Assembly: GCF_039529295.1 (NCBI RefSeq)
Contig: NZ_BAAAMN010000029.1
Location: forward strand, 1-64,000
Source of the DNA: Yaniella flava
GTDB lineage: Bacteria > Actinomycetota > Actinomycetes > Actinomycetales > Micrococcaceae
Reading direction: 5' to 3'
Length of the DNA stretch: 64,000 nucleotides
Shown here piece after piece: positions 17,954 to 27,629 of the stretch (position 1 is the stretch's first letter; the number at the start of each line of letters is the position of its first letter). Under the pieces are notes generated by a model. It was not told the DNA's origin and made no database searches. It saw only the letters and a program-made list of their open reading frames with translations. The position numbers were made by a program, and so were the translations under genes.

Positions 17954-18727
17954 GTGTCTCAGCAAGTTATTTTGACCGAAACTGTCGATCGGGTCGGCGT
18001 GATTCGCCTCAACCGTCCCGATGCTCTCAACGCTCTGAATGCCGATCTGATGTATGCCGTGGTCGAAGCCGCCGAAGCATTCCAAGATGATCCCAACGTG
18101 ATGGCCATCGTGCTGACCGGGAGCGAAAAGGCTTTTGCCGCCGGTGCAGACATCAAGGAAATGAGCGAGAAATCCTATATCGACATGCAACAGTCAGACT
18201 GGTTCTCACACTGGAACCGTCTGAGTGATATTCGCTTGCCGATCATTGCGGCAGTGAACGGTTACGCTCTTGGAGGCGGCTGCGAACTGGCGATGATCGC
18301 CGATATGATCATTGCCGGACCGAAGACCAAATTTGGTCAACCCGAAATCAACCTGGGTGTCATCCCTGGTATGGGCGGGTCCCAGCGACTCACCCGCGCC
18401 ATCGGGAAGGCGAAAGCCATGGACCTCGTGTTGACCGGTCGCATGATTGGTGGCGAAGAGGCCGAACGTGCGGGACTGGTGGCTCGTCTGGTCGCCGATG
18501 ACGAAGTGTTTGACACCGCGATGGAAGTTGGCAAAACCATCGCTGCCAAATCCCGACCCGTCGTCATGATTGCGAAAGAGGCCGTCGACGCTGCGTTCGA
18601 AACGACACTTGAACAGGGTCTGCTCTTTGAGCGTCGCACGTTCCACGCACTGTTTGCTCTCGAAGACCAAAAAGAAGGCATGGATGCGTTCGCGAATAAA
18701 CGTGAAGCTCAGTTCAAAGACCGCTAG
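17954..18727 (+). CDS. Enoyl-CoA hydratase
   Basis: A 257-residue crotonase with both catalytic glutamate regions of the true hydratases: GYALGGGCELAMIADM and GQPEINLGVIPGMGGSQRL. The oxyanion loop is FAAGADIKEM. It probably hydrates methacrylyl-CoA or other short enoyl-CoAs. The start is GTG, 2 bases after the mmsB stop, so it is the last gene of the mms run; a strong terminator follows. Confidence 0.92.
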   Translation: MSQQVILTETVDRVGVIRLNRPDALNALNADLMYAVVEAAEAFQDDPNVMAIVLTGSEKAFAAGADIKEMSEKSYIDMQQSDWFSHWNRLSDIRLPIIAAVNGYALGGGCELAMIADMIIAGPKTKFGQPEINLGVIPGMGGSQRLTRAIGKAKAMDLVLTGRMIGGEEAERAGLVARLVADDEVFDTAMEVGKTIAAKSRPVVMIAKEAVDAAFETTLEQGLLFERRTFHALFALEDQKEGMDAFANKREAQFKDR

Positions 18728-18755
18728 CGGACTATAGCGCCACATAACGCTTCCG

Positions 18756-18802
18756 AAAAATGCCGGATGGGTCGGGAATACCCCGACCTATCCGGCATTT
18801 TT
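18756..18802. terminator. Strong hairpin terminator after the mms operon
   Basis: The arms AAAAATGCCGGAT and ATCCGGCATTTTT, plus an inner GGTCGGG/CCCGACC stem, form a very long hairpin with A and T tracts on its flanks, so it can act in both directions: for the mms operon and for the convergent acyl-CoA synthetase gene. Confidence 0.88.
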
Positions 18803-18891
18803 GGTGCTTGCGGTACACAAGAACAGGCACCGGAAGCGATACTCCCGGTGCCTGCAAGTACGGCGTGGTCAGCGCGACCCTGAGCGCAGCA

Positions 18892-20652
18892 CTATTTCAT
18901 GTCAGCTGCTGAAAACTCATGATCGTAGCCTTCCGTGCTGGTGCGTGCAGCCAGCGACTGGTCTGTGAGCTCACCATCTGCACCATGGAATTCGGCTTCC
19001 TTTTTCCGCAGCTCAACGCGGCGAATCTTGCCCGAAATCGTCTTTGGCAGTTCTGCGAATTCCAGTCGGCGAATCTTTGCATACGGTGGCAGTTTGCTAT
19101 CGGTAAAGGCAAAGATGTCTTTGGCCGTTGCCGCATCAGGTTCGTAGCCTTCGGCAAGGACCACATAGGCTTTCGGAACGGCTAGACGGATTGGGTCAGG
19201 GGAAGGGACCACAGCGGCCTCGGAGACCCCTGGGTGTTCGATGATCGCCGATTCCAGCTCGAAAGGCGACAGTTTGTAGTCTGAAGCCTTGAACACATCA
19301 TCAGCGCGGCCGACATAGGTAAACACCCCGTCTTCATCGCGTTCCATGATGTCACCGGTCCGATAATAACCACCGAAAAACGCCGCGTCGTTCTTGTCTG
19401 GATCCTTGTGGTATTCCTTCATCAAACCCACCGGGCGCGGCTCGATGGTCAAACAGACTTCGCCTTCGCCCGGGCCTTCTACAAGTTCGTCCGTCGCAGG
19501 ATCGATTAGAACCACTTGATAGCCAGGCAGTACACGTCCCAGGGAACCAGCTTTGACGTCTTGGCCAGGCGTATTTGCGATTTGCAAGGTCGTTTCTGTT
19601 TGTCCGAAGCCATCGCGGATGTCAGCGTTCCAGGCAGTATTGACCGCGTCGATGACGACCGGGTTGAGCGGCTCACCGGCTGCCAATACCTTCCGGGGAG
19701 GTGTGGCCATCTGGGTGAGGTCAGCTTGGATGAGCATACGCCATACGGTCGGAGGGGCACAGATGGACGTGACGCCTTCTGCATCCATGACCGACATCAG
19801 TTTTTCGGCATTGAAGCGAGCATAGTTGTATAAGAAAATCGTCGCCTCACCGATCAGCGGAGCAAAGAAGTTCGACCATGCGTGCTTGGCCCAACCAGGG
19901 GACGCAACGTTGAGATGGACATCGCCGGGTTCTAATCCGATCCAGTACACCGTAGACAAGTGCCCCACAGGATAGGACGTATGGGTATGGGCAACCATTT
20001 TGGAGCGCGAAGTAGTCCCCGAAGTGAAATAGATCAGGGCGGTATCATCGGCCCGGGTTGCTTCAGTGACCTCGAATTTCGTTGGCGCCTCGAACGAATC
20101 GAGGTATAGGTGCTGTGGATGGACAGCATCGTCTGGCAACTGATCAGCTGATGTCGTGATCACACTAAAATCACCCGGAACGTCGTCGAATTTTGCGGTG
20201 TTGCCCGGGTTGGTGACCACCCATGACGCCTCTGAGCGAGCGATACGCTCCTCTAATTGTTCAGGGGCCAGCATGACCGTGGTTGGCAGAAGGACCGCAC
20301 CCAGTTTGAAACCAGCGAGCATAGTTTCCCACAACTCGTATTGGTTATCGAGCATCACGATGATGCCGTCCCCGCGTTGTACTCCCAAACCGCGAAGCCA
20401 ATTGGCGACTTGTGACGAGCGCGCTGACAACTCGGCATACGTGGTCGAATACCGCGTGCCATCCTCTTCGAGGATGACCAAGACGTCTTGGTTCGCCCGC
20501 TGCTCCGTCGCAGCTACCTGGTCGAACCAATCCAACGCAAAATTGAAGTGCTCGAAACGTGGCCAGCTGAAATTGTCGCGGGCTGTTTCAATATCGGTGC
20601 GATGCGCCAGCAGTACATCGCGGGCCTGTCGGAATTGATCGGTAACAGTCAT
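18892..20652 (-). CDS. AMP-forming acyl-CoA synthetase (copy 1)
   Basis: A 586-residue member of the adenylate-forming superfamily, close to the acetyl-CoA/medium-chain acyl-CoA synthetases. P-loop YFTSGTTSRSKMVAHTH, the GQTET motif in RDGFGQTETTL, the GDIMERDEDGVFTYVGRADD hinge region with DDVFKASDYKLSPFELE, and the catalytic lysine in TISGKIRR. It activates carboxylic acids to CoA esters. The ATG at 20652 has AAGGAG 5 bases before it. A close paralogue lies at 25805-27562 on the same strand. It shares a promoter region with the divergent acyl-CoA dehydrogenase operon. Confidence 0.9.
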   Translation of the reverse strand: MTVTDQFRQARDVLLAHRTDIETARDNFSWPRFEHFNFALDWFDQVAATEQRANQDVLVILEEDGTRYSTTYAELSARSSQVANWLRGLGVQRGDGIIVMLDNQYELWETMLAGFKLGAVLLPTTVMLAPEQLEERIARSEASWVVTNPGNTAKFDDVPGDFSVITTSADQLPDDAVHPQHLYLDSFEAPTKFEVTEATRADDTALIYFTSGTTSRSKMVAHTHTSYPVGHLSTVYWIGLEPGDVHLNVASPGWAKHAWSNFFAPLIGEATIFLYNYARFNAEKLMSVMDAEGVTSICAPPTVWRMLIQADLTQMATPPRKVLAAGEPLNPVVIDAVNTAWNADIRDGFGQTETTLQIANTPGQDVKAGSLGRVLPGYQVVLIDPATDELVEGPGEGEVCLTIEPRPVGLMKEYHKDPDKNDAAFFGGYYRTGDIMERDEDGVFTYVGRADDVFKASDYKLSPFELESAIIEHPGVSEAAVVPSPDPIRLAVPKAYVVLAEGYEPDAATAKDIFAFTDSKLPPYAKIRRLEFAELPKTISGKIRRVELRKKEAEFHGADGELTDQSLAARTSTEGYDHEFSAADMK

Positions 20653-20985
20653 TGGGCTCCTTGTGTCGAGTGGGAACAACATCCTGTGACGTAGACTAAT
20701 CGTAACGTGACGTGCGGTACAGTTCTTCCGTCAATTTCCTGCTCATTTTCCATCATATGGGGCTCGGTTAGTATGGGGTAGAACGGCGTATAACGCCAGA
20801 GATTTGTGTAATAAAATGTGTCTTGACTAGGAGGGATACAGTCTATGCACATCGTGTGTGCAGCGATTGTGGGCGAGAGTTTTGGCAACGATTTTCGGTG
20901 AGGGGTCACTCACTGTACACTTGTGCAGTATGGGCTCCCCGAGAGCTGTATCACCTTATACACATGGACCAAGAGAAGGAAGCGC
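20653..20985. promoter_or_regulatory. Divergent promoter region with inverted repeats
   Basis: About 330 bases without a gene between the divergent synthetase and dehydrogenase genes. Two inverted repeats with TGTGCA half-sites stand out: TGCACA-N5-TGTGCA at 20846-20862 and CTGTACACTTGTGCAG at 20913-20928. A GGCGT-ATA-ACGCC repeat lies at 20785-20797. These are candidate operator sites for a fatty-acid or TetR/GntR-type regulator; no regulator gene is nearby. No promoter hexamers are called. Confidence 0.35.
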
Positions 20986-22188
20986 ATGACTGCCGCGGAA
21001 TCGAATGGATTAATTCACAACGTTCATCAAGCCCCGTTTCCAGATGCTGACGTTTTGGATGTCGTTTCGCTACTGGGAGCTGCAGAGCAAGAGCGATTGC
21101 TCAATCTGCGCGCCCACCTTCAGGCCAACGTGCGCAAGCAAGTCATCGAGTATTGGAACCGCGAAGAGTTTCCGTTCGAGATGCTTCCCGGCCTGGCTGA
21201 GCAAGGTCTTGGTCAACTTTCGGTCGACGGGAGTTCATGGCTGTTTCGGGGCCTGGCTTATGCAGAAGTGTCTCGTGCAGATGACTCCTTGAGCGCGCTT
21301 GTGGGCATTCACAACGAACTGATCGTTGGGATGATTCACCAGCTCGGCTCCGATGCACAACGAGAGGAATGGTTGGATAGGCTTCGGAACTTCAAAGCAA
21401 TCGGTGCCTTTGCCATGACCGAACCAGATCACGGTTCCGACGTCTCAGGAGGGCTGGAGACCACGGCGCAGCAAACCGACAATGGATGGGTGATTAACGG
21501 ACAGAAGCGCTGGATCGGAGCCGGCACCATCGCTGATTTCTCCCTCGTCTGGGCACGCGACGTCGCTGATGACAAAGTTAAAGGATTCCTGGTCCGCATG
21601 GACCTGCCTGGCGTCTCCGCGGACAAGATCACGAACAAAATCGGGCTGCGCGTAATGCAAAACGCCGACATCTCGTTCGACAACGTTCAAATCCGCGAAG
21701 AGGACCTTCTTCCAGGTGCCGCAGAATTTAGTGCGGCCAATAATATGTTGCGCAATTCCCGCATCTGGGTCGGCTGGCAGGCATACGGCGCGCAAATGCA
21801 CGCGATCGATGTGGCGCGTGACTACGCTCTCGACCGCCAACAGTTCGGGCGGCCACTTGCGAAATTTCAGCTGATCCAACAAGACCTTGCAGAAATGATC
21901 TCGAATGCGATGGCGTCCTTCGGTTTGATGTATCAGGTGGCGCGTTTCCAGGAGGAACAACGGGTTGAGATGGTTCACGCTGCTCTCGGGAAAGCAACCG
22001 GGTCCCGATTACTGCGTGATACCGCAGCACGCGCTCGCAATATCCTGGGCGGCAATGGGATCGTTTCAACCTACGAGGCAGCAAAGATTTTCTCCGATGC
22101 CGAAGTTGTACATACTTATGAAGGAACCTACGAAATCAACTCACTCATTGTGGCACGTGCCGTAACGGGCGTGTCAGCCTTCGTGTAG
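20986..22188 (+). CDS. Acyl-CoA dehydrogenase
   Basis: A 400-residue FAD enzyme. FAD/substrate segment AFAMTEPDHGSDVSGGLETTA, the RWIGAGTIADFSLVWA strand, and the catalytic base Glu379 in HTYEGTYEIN. The late position of this base and the surrounding GNGIVSTYEAAKIF place it near glutaryl-CoA dehydrogenase and plant ACX4-like short-chain enzymes rather than the classic medium-chain type, but a decarboxylating role cannot be asserted. ATG at 20986 has GAGAAGGAAG before it. First gene of a run with the SDR, thiolase and a CoA ligase. Confidence 0.9.
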   Translation: MTAAESNGLIHNVHQAPFPDADVLDVVSLLGAAEQERLLNLRAHLQANVRKQVIEYWNREEFPFEMLPGLAEQGLGQLSVDGSSWLFRGLAYAEVSRADDSLSALVGIHNELIVGMIHQLGSDAQREEWLDRLRNFKAIGAFAMTEPDHGSDVSGGLETTAQQTDNGWVINGQKRWIGAGTIADFSLVWARDVADDKVKGFLVRMDLPGVSADKITNKIGLRVMQNADISFDNVQIREEDLLPGAAEFSAANNMLRNSRIWVGWQAYGAQMHAIDVARDYALDRQQFGRPLAKFQLIQQDLAEMISNAMASFGLMYQVARFQEEQRVEMVHAALGKATGSRLLRDTAARARNILGGNGIVSTYEAAKIFSDAEVVHTYEGTYEINSLIVARAVTGVSAFV

Positions 22189-22201
22189 ACAGGAGAACAT
22201 T

Positions 22202-22963
22202 ATGGAAATTCAAGGACAAGCGGCAATTGTCACCGGTGGCGCCTCAGGGCTTGGTGCGACCACGGCCAAAGCGCTGGCCGCGAAAGGCATGAAAGTTTAT
22301 GCTTTCGACCTGGCACAGGGTATCGAAAATGCTGAGCCGGTCGACAATATCGAGTACCTCGAAGTCAACGTCACCGATCACGACTCCATCCGTGCGGCGA
22401 TCGCGAAAATTTCCGATGGCAAGGAGCCTCTGCGCGTCGTGATCAACTGTGCAGGGATCGGTACCCCCGGACGTGTGCTGTCACGAAAAGGTCCCCATGA
22501 TCTGGATCAATTCGCTAACGTCATCAACGTGAACCTGCTTGGTACGTTCAATGTGATGACCCTGGGTGCTGAGCTCATCGCACAGCAAGAACCCGTCGAT
22601 GACGACGGCCAACGCGGTATTGTCATCAACACCGCGTCCGTGGCAGCATTTGAAGGACAAATCGGTCAAGTAGCCTATGCAGCTTCAAAGGGTGGCGTGC
22701 ATTCGCTCACCATCTCAGCCGCACGTGATCTGGCCTCCCACGGCATCCGTGTCAACACCGTTGCACCGGGCATCGTCGAAACCCCGATGATGGCGGGTAT
22801 TACACCAGAGTTCCGCGAAACGCTGGAAGCTTCGGTACCGTTCCCGGCTCGCCTGGGTCGGCCAGATGAATACGCGCAGCTGGTGCTGGATCTCATCGGC
22901 CACAACTACATTAACGGCCATACCGTTCGTATGGATGGTGCCCTACGGATGGGCCCGCGCTAA
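22202..22963 (+). CDS. SDR oxidoreductase, probable 3-hydroxyacyl-CoA dehydrogenase
   Basis: A 253-residue short-chain dehydrogenase. Cofactor motif VTGGASGLGATTAKALA, NCAGIG, catalytic Ser in NTASVAAFEG and Tyr/Lys in VAYAASKGGV. The insertion around AELIAQQEPVDDDGQRGIV is what the HSD17B10-like type 2 3-hydroxyacyl-CoA dehydrogenases have at this point. Together with the preceding dehydrogenase and following thiolase it would do the third step of a beta-oxidation cycle. AGGAG precedes the ATG by 6 bases. Confidence 0.87.
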   Translation: MEIQGQAAIVTGGASGLGATTAKALAAKGMKVYAFDLAQGIENAEPVDNIEYLEVNVTDHDSIRAAIAKISDGKEPLRVVINCAGIGTPGRVLSRKGPHDLDQFANVINVNLLGTFNVMTLGAELIAQQEPVDDDGQRGIVINTASVAAFEGQIGQVAYAASKGGVHSLTISAARDLASHGIRVNTVAPGIVETPMMAGITPEFRETLEASVPFPARLGRPDEYAQLVLDLIGHNYINGHTVRMDGALRMGPR

Positions 22964-23008
22964 AGCACTGAACCACCGTGTTGATGCATGGTCCCAGGAG
23001 GAAAAGAT

Positions 23009-24163
23009 ATGTCACAAGCTTTTATCGTTGATGCACTTCGGACACCAGTAGGGCGTCGCAACGGCGGGCTGGCTGATATCCACTCCGCCGATCTCGCCGC
23101 AGCACCACTGGCTGCCATGTTGGATCGAGTGGGGGTGGAAACGGGAGAATACGACGAGATCATTCTTGGCAGTATTGACCAGATTGGCCCGCAATCCTTT
23201 GACATCGCCCGTACCGCCTGGCTCGCCGCTGGCGGTTCCGAAGCCGTTCCTGGGACCACCATCGACCGTCAATGTGGCTCCGGTCAGCAAGCCATCCACT
23301 ACGCCACCCAAGCAGTCATGTCGGGGACTTCTGACCTCGTGGTTGCCGGTGGGGTGCAGAACATGTCTACGATCCCACTGGGTAGCGCAAACACCATCAT
23401 GAAAGACCAAGGGTTTCCTACACCGTTTGCAGGGTCGAAAGCATGGGCAGATCGCTATGGGGATCAGCCCATCTCGCAATTCCACGGTGCCGAAATGATG
23501 GCGAACCGTTGGGGTATCACCCGAGAACAAGCCGAAGCGTTTGCGGCTGAGTCGAACCGCCGAGCGCTTGCCGCCCAGGAAGCCGGGTTTTTCGCCGACG
23601 AAATCCTACCGCTGGGCGGATTACGACAGGACGAAGGCCCACGAACACCCAATCGGGCAAAAATGCGGGAGCTGCAAACACTTCGACCAAACGGGATCCA
23701 CACTGCTGCCACAGCATCCCAAATTAGTGATGCGGCAGCAGTGCTGACGATCGCCTCGGAACGCGCCGTTGAAGAATATGGACTTGTCCCACGGGCACGT
23801 ATTCACCATGTTTCGGCCCGAGCAGATGACCCGGTCATGATGCTGTCAGCGCCAATTCGGGCGACCCGTCATGCACTCGAGCGCACCGGGATGGATATCG
23901 AAGATTTCGATGCAATCGAGATCAACGAAGCCTTTGCAGCGGTCGTGCTGGCATGGGAGAAAGAGCTGCGTCCCGACATGTCGAAGGTCAACATTCACGG
24001 CGGCGCGATCGCTTTAGGCCACCCGATCGGCGCGACCGGTGCCCGACTCATGACCACGCTGCTGCACACCCTGGAAGAATCCGGGGGACGATATGGCCTG
24101 CAAACCATGTGTGAAGGTGGCGGTCAAGCAAACGTGACCATCATCGAACGCCTCGATAACTAA
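23009..24163 (+). CDS. Acetyl-CoA C-acyltransferase (thiolase)
   Basis: A 384-residue thiolase. The nucleophile Cys89 is in DRQCGSGQQAIHY, the general base histidine in GGAIALGHPIGATGARL, and the second cysteine in MCEGGGQANV. The AFIVDALRTPVGRRNG start is typical. The ATG at 23009 follows AGGAGGAAAAGAT. It closes the beta-oxidation-like run by splitting 3-ketoacyl-CoA with CoA; degradative role is inferred from the company it keeps. Confidence 0.93.
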   Translation: MSQAFIVDALRTPVGRRNGGLADIHSADLAAAPLAAMLDRVGVETGEYDEIILGSIDQIGPQSFDIARTAWLAAGGSEAVPGTTIDRQCGSGQQAIHYATQAVMSGTSDLVVAGGVQNMSTIPLGSANTIMKDQGFPTPFAGSKAWADRYGDQPISQFHGAEMMANRWGITREQAEAFAAESNRRALAAQEAGFFADEILPLGGLRQDEGPRTPNRAKMRELQTLRPNGIHTAATASQISDAAAVLTIASERAVEEYGLVPRARIHHVSARADDPVMMLSAPIRATRHALERTGMDIEDFDAIEINEAFAAVVLAWEKELRPDMSKVNIHGGAIALGHPIGATGARLMTTLLHTLEESGGRYGLQTMCEGGGQANVTIIERLDN

Positions 24164-24205
24164 ACCGGTCATATCTCACGCCAAACTCCATGATGGGGCT
24201 CAATT

Positions 24206-25780
24206 ATGAACACCACAGGCATGTCGACGATTTCAATTGACGACCAAATCCGAATCAGTCAACGCAATTCCGTGTCCCTGCAATTCGCTCGCGTCGCCGA
24301 GACCCAGCGCGACAAGATTGCGCTGAAGTACCAAGATCGTAGTTGGACTTACACCAGCTTGAACCACGCGGTGACGGTCGCTGCGGCACGGCTGCGTGCA
24401 CTGGGCTTGCAGTCGGGCGACCGGTTCGCGGTGATGGGGAAGAACTCAGATACGTTTGTTGTCCTATTTCTCGCCGCATCACGAGCCGGGCTCGTGCATG
24501 TGCCCATCAACTTCGCGCTCACCGGGCCGGAATTGCAGTATCTGGTGGCCGACAGTGCGGCAACAACGATCATCGTTGATGACGAATACGCCGATACGGT
24601 TCGCGAGATTGCGACATCCAGCGAACTTGAACATGTTGTCGAAATGTCCGACATGTTGGACCACATCCAAACCGTCCTCGCCGATGACAAGGCACTTGCT
24701 GAGATTCTCGAGCAAGACGGCTGGGACGGTGCCGAAGAAACCGACCTCGCCCAGCTGCTGTACACGTCGGGCACCACCTCGGCGCCCAAGGGTGCCATGT
24801 TGACTCATCGGGCGTTGCTATCGCATTACAACGGCACGATTCCGGCGCTGGATATGACCGGTGACGACAACCCGATGGTACCGATGCCATTGTATCATTC
24901 AGCGGCGATGCACGTCTTCACCCTGCCGTATTTGATGCTGGGTGCCACCATCCGCTTGCTGCGGATTCCAGATATTGCCGAGATTTTGCGCTACATCGAG
25001 GCCGAACAGATCGGTTCGTTGTTCTTAGCTCCAACGGTGTGGGTCCCGCTATCGCAACACCCTGATCTGGCAAACCGAGACCTGTCGACACTGAAGAAGG
25101 CACAATACGGTGCGTCGATCATGCCGGTCACGGTATTGCAACGCCTGCGAGAGCAATATCCTGCGATCGGGTTTTACAATTGCTTTGGCCAAAGTGAAAT
25201 GTCACCGTTGTGTACGGTGTTGCGCCCCGAAGAACACGACGAGCGACCGGCTTCTGCAGGAAGACCAACCTCGACTGTTCAGCTGCGCGTTGTAGACCCA
25301 TCTACCGGAGAACACGTGGGTACCGGTGTTCCGGGTGAAGTACAGTATCGTTCGCCGCAACTGTTTTCTGGCTATTGGAACAAAACGGAACAAACCGAAG
25401 AAGCTTTTATGGACGGGTGGTTTCGGTCAGGAGATCTCGTCGTGTTGGATGAGGGCGGCTACATTGAAGTTGTAGACCGCATTAAAGATGTCATCAATAC
25501 CGGCGGTGTCTTGGTTGCCTCAAGAGAGGTTGAAGATGCGGTCTACCGTCATGAGGCCGTGGCAGAAGTTGCCGTGGTGGGACGTGATCACGAGAAATGG
25601 ATTGAACAAGTCACCGCCGTCGTCGTGCTCAAGGACGGGTACACGGACGTCGCAGCAGATGAGATTCGAGACTTGACGCGTCAGTACTTGGCCCGCCATA
25701 AAGTGCCGGGTCATATCGAGTTCGTCACCGAATTACCCCGCAACCAGTCCGGCAAATTACTCAAACGAGAACTCAAATAG
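24206..25780 (+). CDS. Fatty-acid/aryl acyl-CoA ligase (AMP-binding)
   Basis: A 524-residue adenylate-forming enzyme of the FadD-like type. P-loop YTSGTTSAPKGAMLTH, A8 hinge in GWFRSGDLVVLDEGGYIEVVDR, and NTGGVLVASREVEDAV, with lysine in NQSGKLLKREL at the end. Shorter than the two bracketing synthetases and clearly of another branch, closer to long-chain or FadK/FadD13-like ligases. Separated from the thiolase by 42 bases; probably the last gene of that operon. Substrate unknown. Confidence 0.88.
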   Translation: MNTTGMSTISIDDQIRISQRNSVSLQFARVAETQRDKIALKYQDRSWTYTSLNHAVTVAAARLRALGLQSGDRFAVMGKNSDTFVVLFLAASRAGLVHVPINFALTGPELQYLVADSAATTIIVDDEYADTVREIATSSELEHVVEMSDMLDHIQTVLADDKALAEILEQDGWDGAEETDLAQLLYTSGTTSAPKGAMLTHRALLSHYNGTIPALDMTGDDNPMVPMPLYHSAAMHVFTLPYLMLGATIRLLRIPDIAEILRYIEAEQIGSLFLAPTVWVPLSQHPDLANRDLSTLKKAQYGASIMPVTVLQRLREQYPAIGFYNCFGQSEMSPLCTVLRPEEHDERPASAGRPTSTVQLRVVDPSTGEHVGTGVPGEVQYRSPQLFSGYWNKTEQTEEAFMDGWFRSGDLVVLDEGGYIEVVDRIKDVINTGGVLVASREVEDAVYRHEAVAEVAVVGRDHEKWIEQVTAVVVLKDGYTDVAADEIRDLTRQYLARHKVPGHIEFVTELPRNQSGKLLKRELK

Positions 25781-25804
25781 TCGAGCGGCCTATGGCCCGG
25801 CGAC

Positions 25805-27562
25805 CTACCGAAACTCGGCATCCGAGTATTCGTGCCCGAACCCGTCCGTAGTGGTACGAGCAGCCAAAACATCTGCGGTGTGCTGACCAGTCTCACCGTG
25901 TATCTCAACTTCGTCGTGGCGAAGAGCTACGCGACGGATTTTGCCCGAAACGGTTTTCGGCAGGTCGGCCACAAACTCGAGCCGACGGATGCGTGCATAA
26001 GGTTGTAGAGCGGTGCGTGCGTGCTCGAAGATATCTTTGGCTGTTTCCGACGTGGGGGAGTAGCCCGGCGAGAGCACCACATACGCTTTGGGTACCGCGG
26101 TACGAATCGGATCCGGGCTGGGGACCACTGCAACTTCTGAAATAGACGGGTAGCCCATGAGACCGTTTTCGAGCTCAAAAGGAGAGAGCTTATAATCGGA
26201 TGCCTTGAAGAGATCATCGGCGCGACCAACGTAGCTGTAGACGCCGCGAGCATCACGCGACATCAGATCGCCGGTGAGATGTAGGTCTGAGCCAAACGCT
26301 TTCACATTGCGTTCCTCGTCCCAGTAGTAGCCCGGAGTGAGGCCCACTGGTTTCGGCTGCAGCCGCAAGGCGACCTGACCGGTGCCCGGTCCGTCAATAA
26401 CTTGTTCGGTGAGTTCATCCACGAGCTCTACATCAAAGCCGGGGAGGGGTTTCCCAAGTGCCCCCGCAGGAACATCTAGGCCAGGGGTGGTCGCGATTTG
26501 TAGGGTAGTTTCAGTTTGCCCGTAACCATCACGGATGGTGACATTCCACGCCTCGCGGACTTTTTCAAGTGTCGCCAAGTTCAGCGGCTCACCGGCCGAC
26601 AGTGCATTCGTTGGAGGGTGCTCCAGGGAGCCCATATTCGCGTGGATCAGCATGCGCCATACAGTCGGGGGTGCACACAAACTGGTTACCGAGAAGTCTT
26701 CGATGACCCGCAGCATGGTGGCAGCATCAAAACGGGCATAGTTGACGGACAAGACGGTGGCCTCGCCAATCCATGGCGCAAAGAACGACGACCACGCGTG
26801 CTTGCCCCAACCGGGCGACGAAATATTCAAGTGCACGTCGTTGGAGTACACGCCCAACCAGTAGAGCGTTGAGAAGTGGCCAACCGAATAGGATTCTTGG
26901 GTATGCAATACCATCTTGGGTTCACTGGTGGTACCGGAGGTAAAATACACGAGCATTTCAGCATCGGCGGGAGTAGGACCAACAACAACAAATTCGTCGG
27001 TGGAGGCGTATGCATCAGCGTAGGAATGCGCTCCGGTTACTGGAATGTCGCCGGTGACGAAAACTCCGAGTGATTCTGGTTCAACGCCCAGGCTGGCAAG
27101 ATCTGCGAATTTCTGGATGTTGTGTTGGTTCGTCAGTGCCCATTGCACTCCGGCACGCTGAATCCTTGACGCCAACGCATTGGAATCGAGCATGACGGTG
27201 GTTGGCAGGATGACGGCACCAATCTTGATGGCAGCGAGCATCGCTTCCCACAGTTCGACTTCGTTGTCGAGCATCATCATGAATTTATCGCCTCGGGTGA
27301 CTCCGAGCGACTGGAACCAGCCGGCTACCTGAGTTGATCGTGCCGAAAGTTCAGCGAATGTCAGGGTACGGGTCCCTGAATCGCCGGTCACAATGAGCGC
27401 TGGCTGGTCGGCACGGTGGGGATCCTGAGCGATGGCATCGAACCAGTCGAGACCGAAGTTGAAATACTCAAATGCTGGCCACTGGAACTGCTCGGCGACT
27501 TCGGTGGGATCCAGTGCCATGAGACGATCCCTGGCAGCACGATATTGTTGGGTCACATTCAT
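25805..27562 (-). CDS. AMP-forming acyl-CoA synthetase (copy 2)
   Basis: A 585-residue paralogue of the copy at 18892-20652. The two share most motifs word for word, including LSARSTQVAGWF-like, GAVILPTTVML, SPGWGKHAWSSFFAPWIGEA, ICAPPTVWRMLI-like, YVGRADDLFKASDYKLSPFELE and SGKIRRV. Again a medium- or branched-chain acyl-CoA synthetase is likely. ATG at 27562 has AAAGGATG before it. It is convergent to the FadD-like gene with a 24-base gap. Divergence in the substrate-pocket stretch around the P-loop (SEPKMVLHTQES) suggests a different acid preference. Confidence 0.9.
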   Translation of the reverse strand: MNVTQQYRAARDRLMALDPTEVAEQFQWPAFEYFNFGLDWFDAIAQDPHRADQPALIVTGDSGTRTLTFAELSARSTQVAGWFQSLGVTRGDKFMMMLDNEVELWEAMLAAIKIGAVILPTTVMLDSNALASRIQRAGVQWALTNQHNIQKFADLASLGVEPESLGVFVTGDIPVTGAHSYADAYASTDEFVVVGPTPADAEMLVYFTSGTTSEPKMVLHTQESYSVGHFSTLYWLGVYSNDVHLNISSPGWGKHAWSSFFAPWIGEATVLSVNYARFDAATMLRVIEDFSVTSLCAPPTVWRMLIHANMGSLEHPPTNALSAGEPLNLATLEKVREAWNVTIRDGYGQTETTLQIATTPGLDVPAGALGKPLPGFDVELVDELTEQVIDGPGTGQVALRLQPKPVGLTPGYYWDEERNVKAFGSDLHLTGDLMSRDARGVYSYVGRADDLFKASDYKLSPFELENGLMGYPSISEVAVVPSPDPIRTAVPKAYVVLSPGYSPTSETAKDIFEHARTALQPYARIRRLEFVADLPKTVSGKIRRVALRHDEVEIHGETGQHTADVLAARTTTDGFGHEYSDAEFR

Positions 27563-27629
27563 TGGACATCCTTTTCGCCGAGCGTTGATAACCATCGGTC
27601 ATTCTAATCAACCAGTGGCTAGATTATGT

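Noticed and set aside
20785..20797. GGCGT-ATA-ACGCC repeat as an operator by itself
   Set aside because: Arms of five bases with no second copy nearby; too weak for a separate claim.
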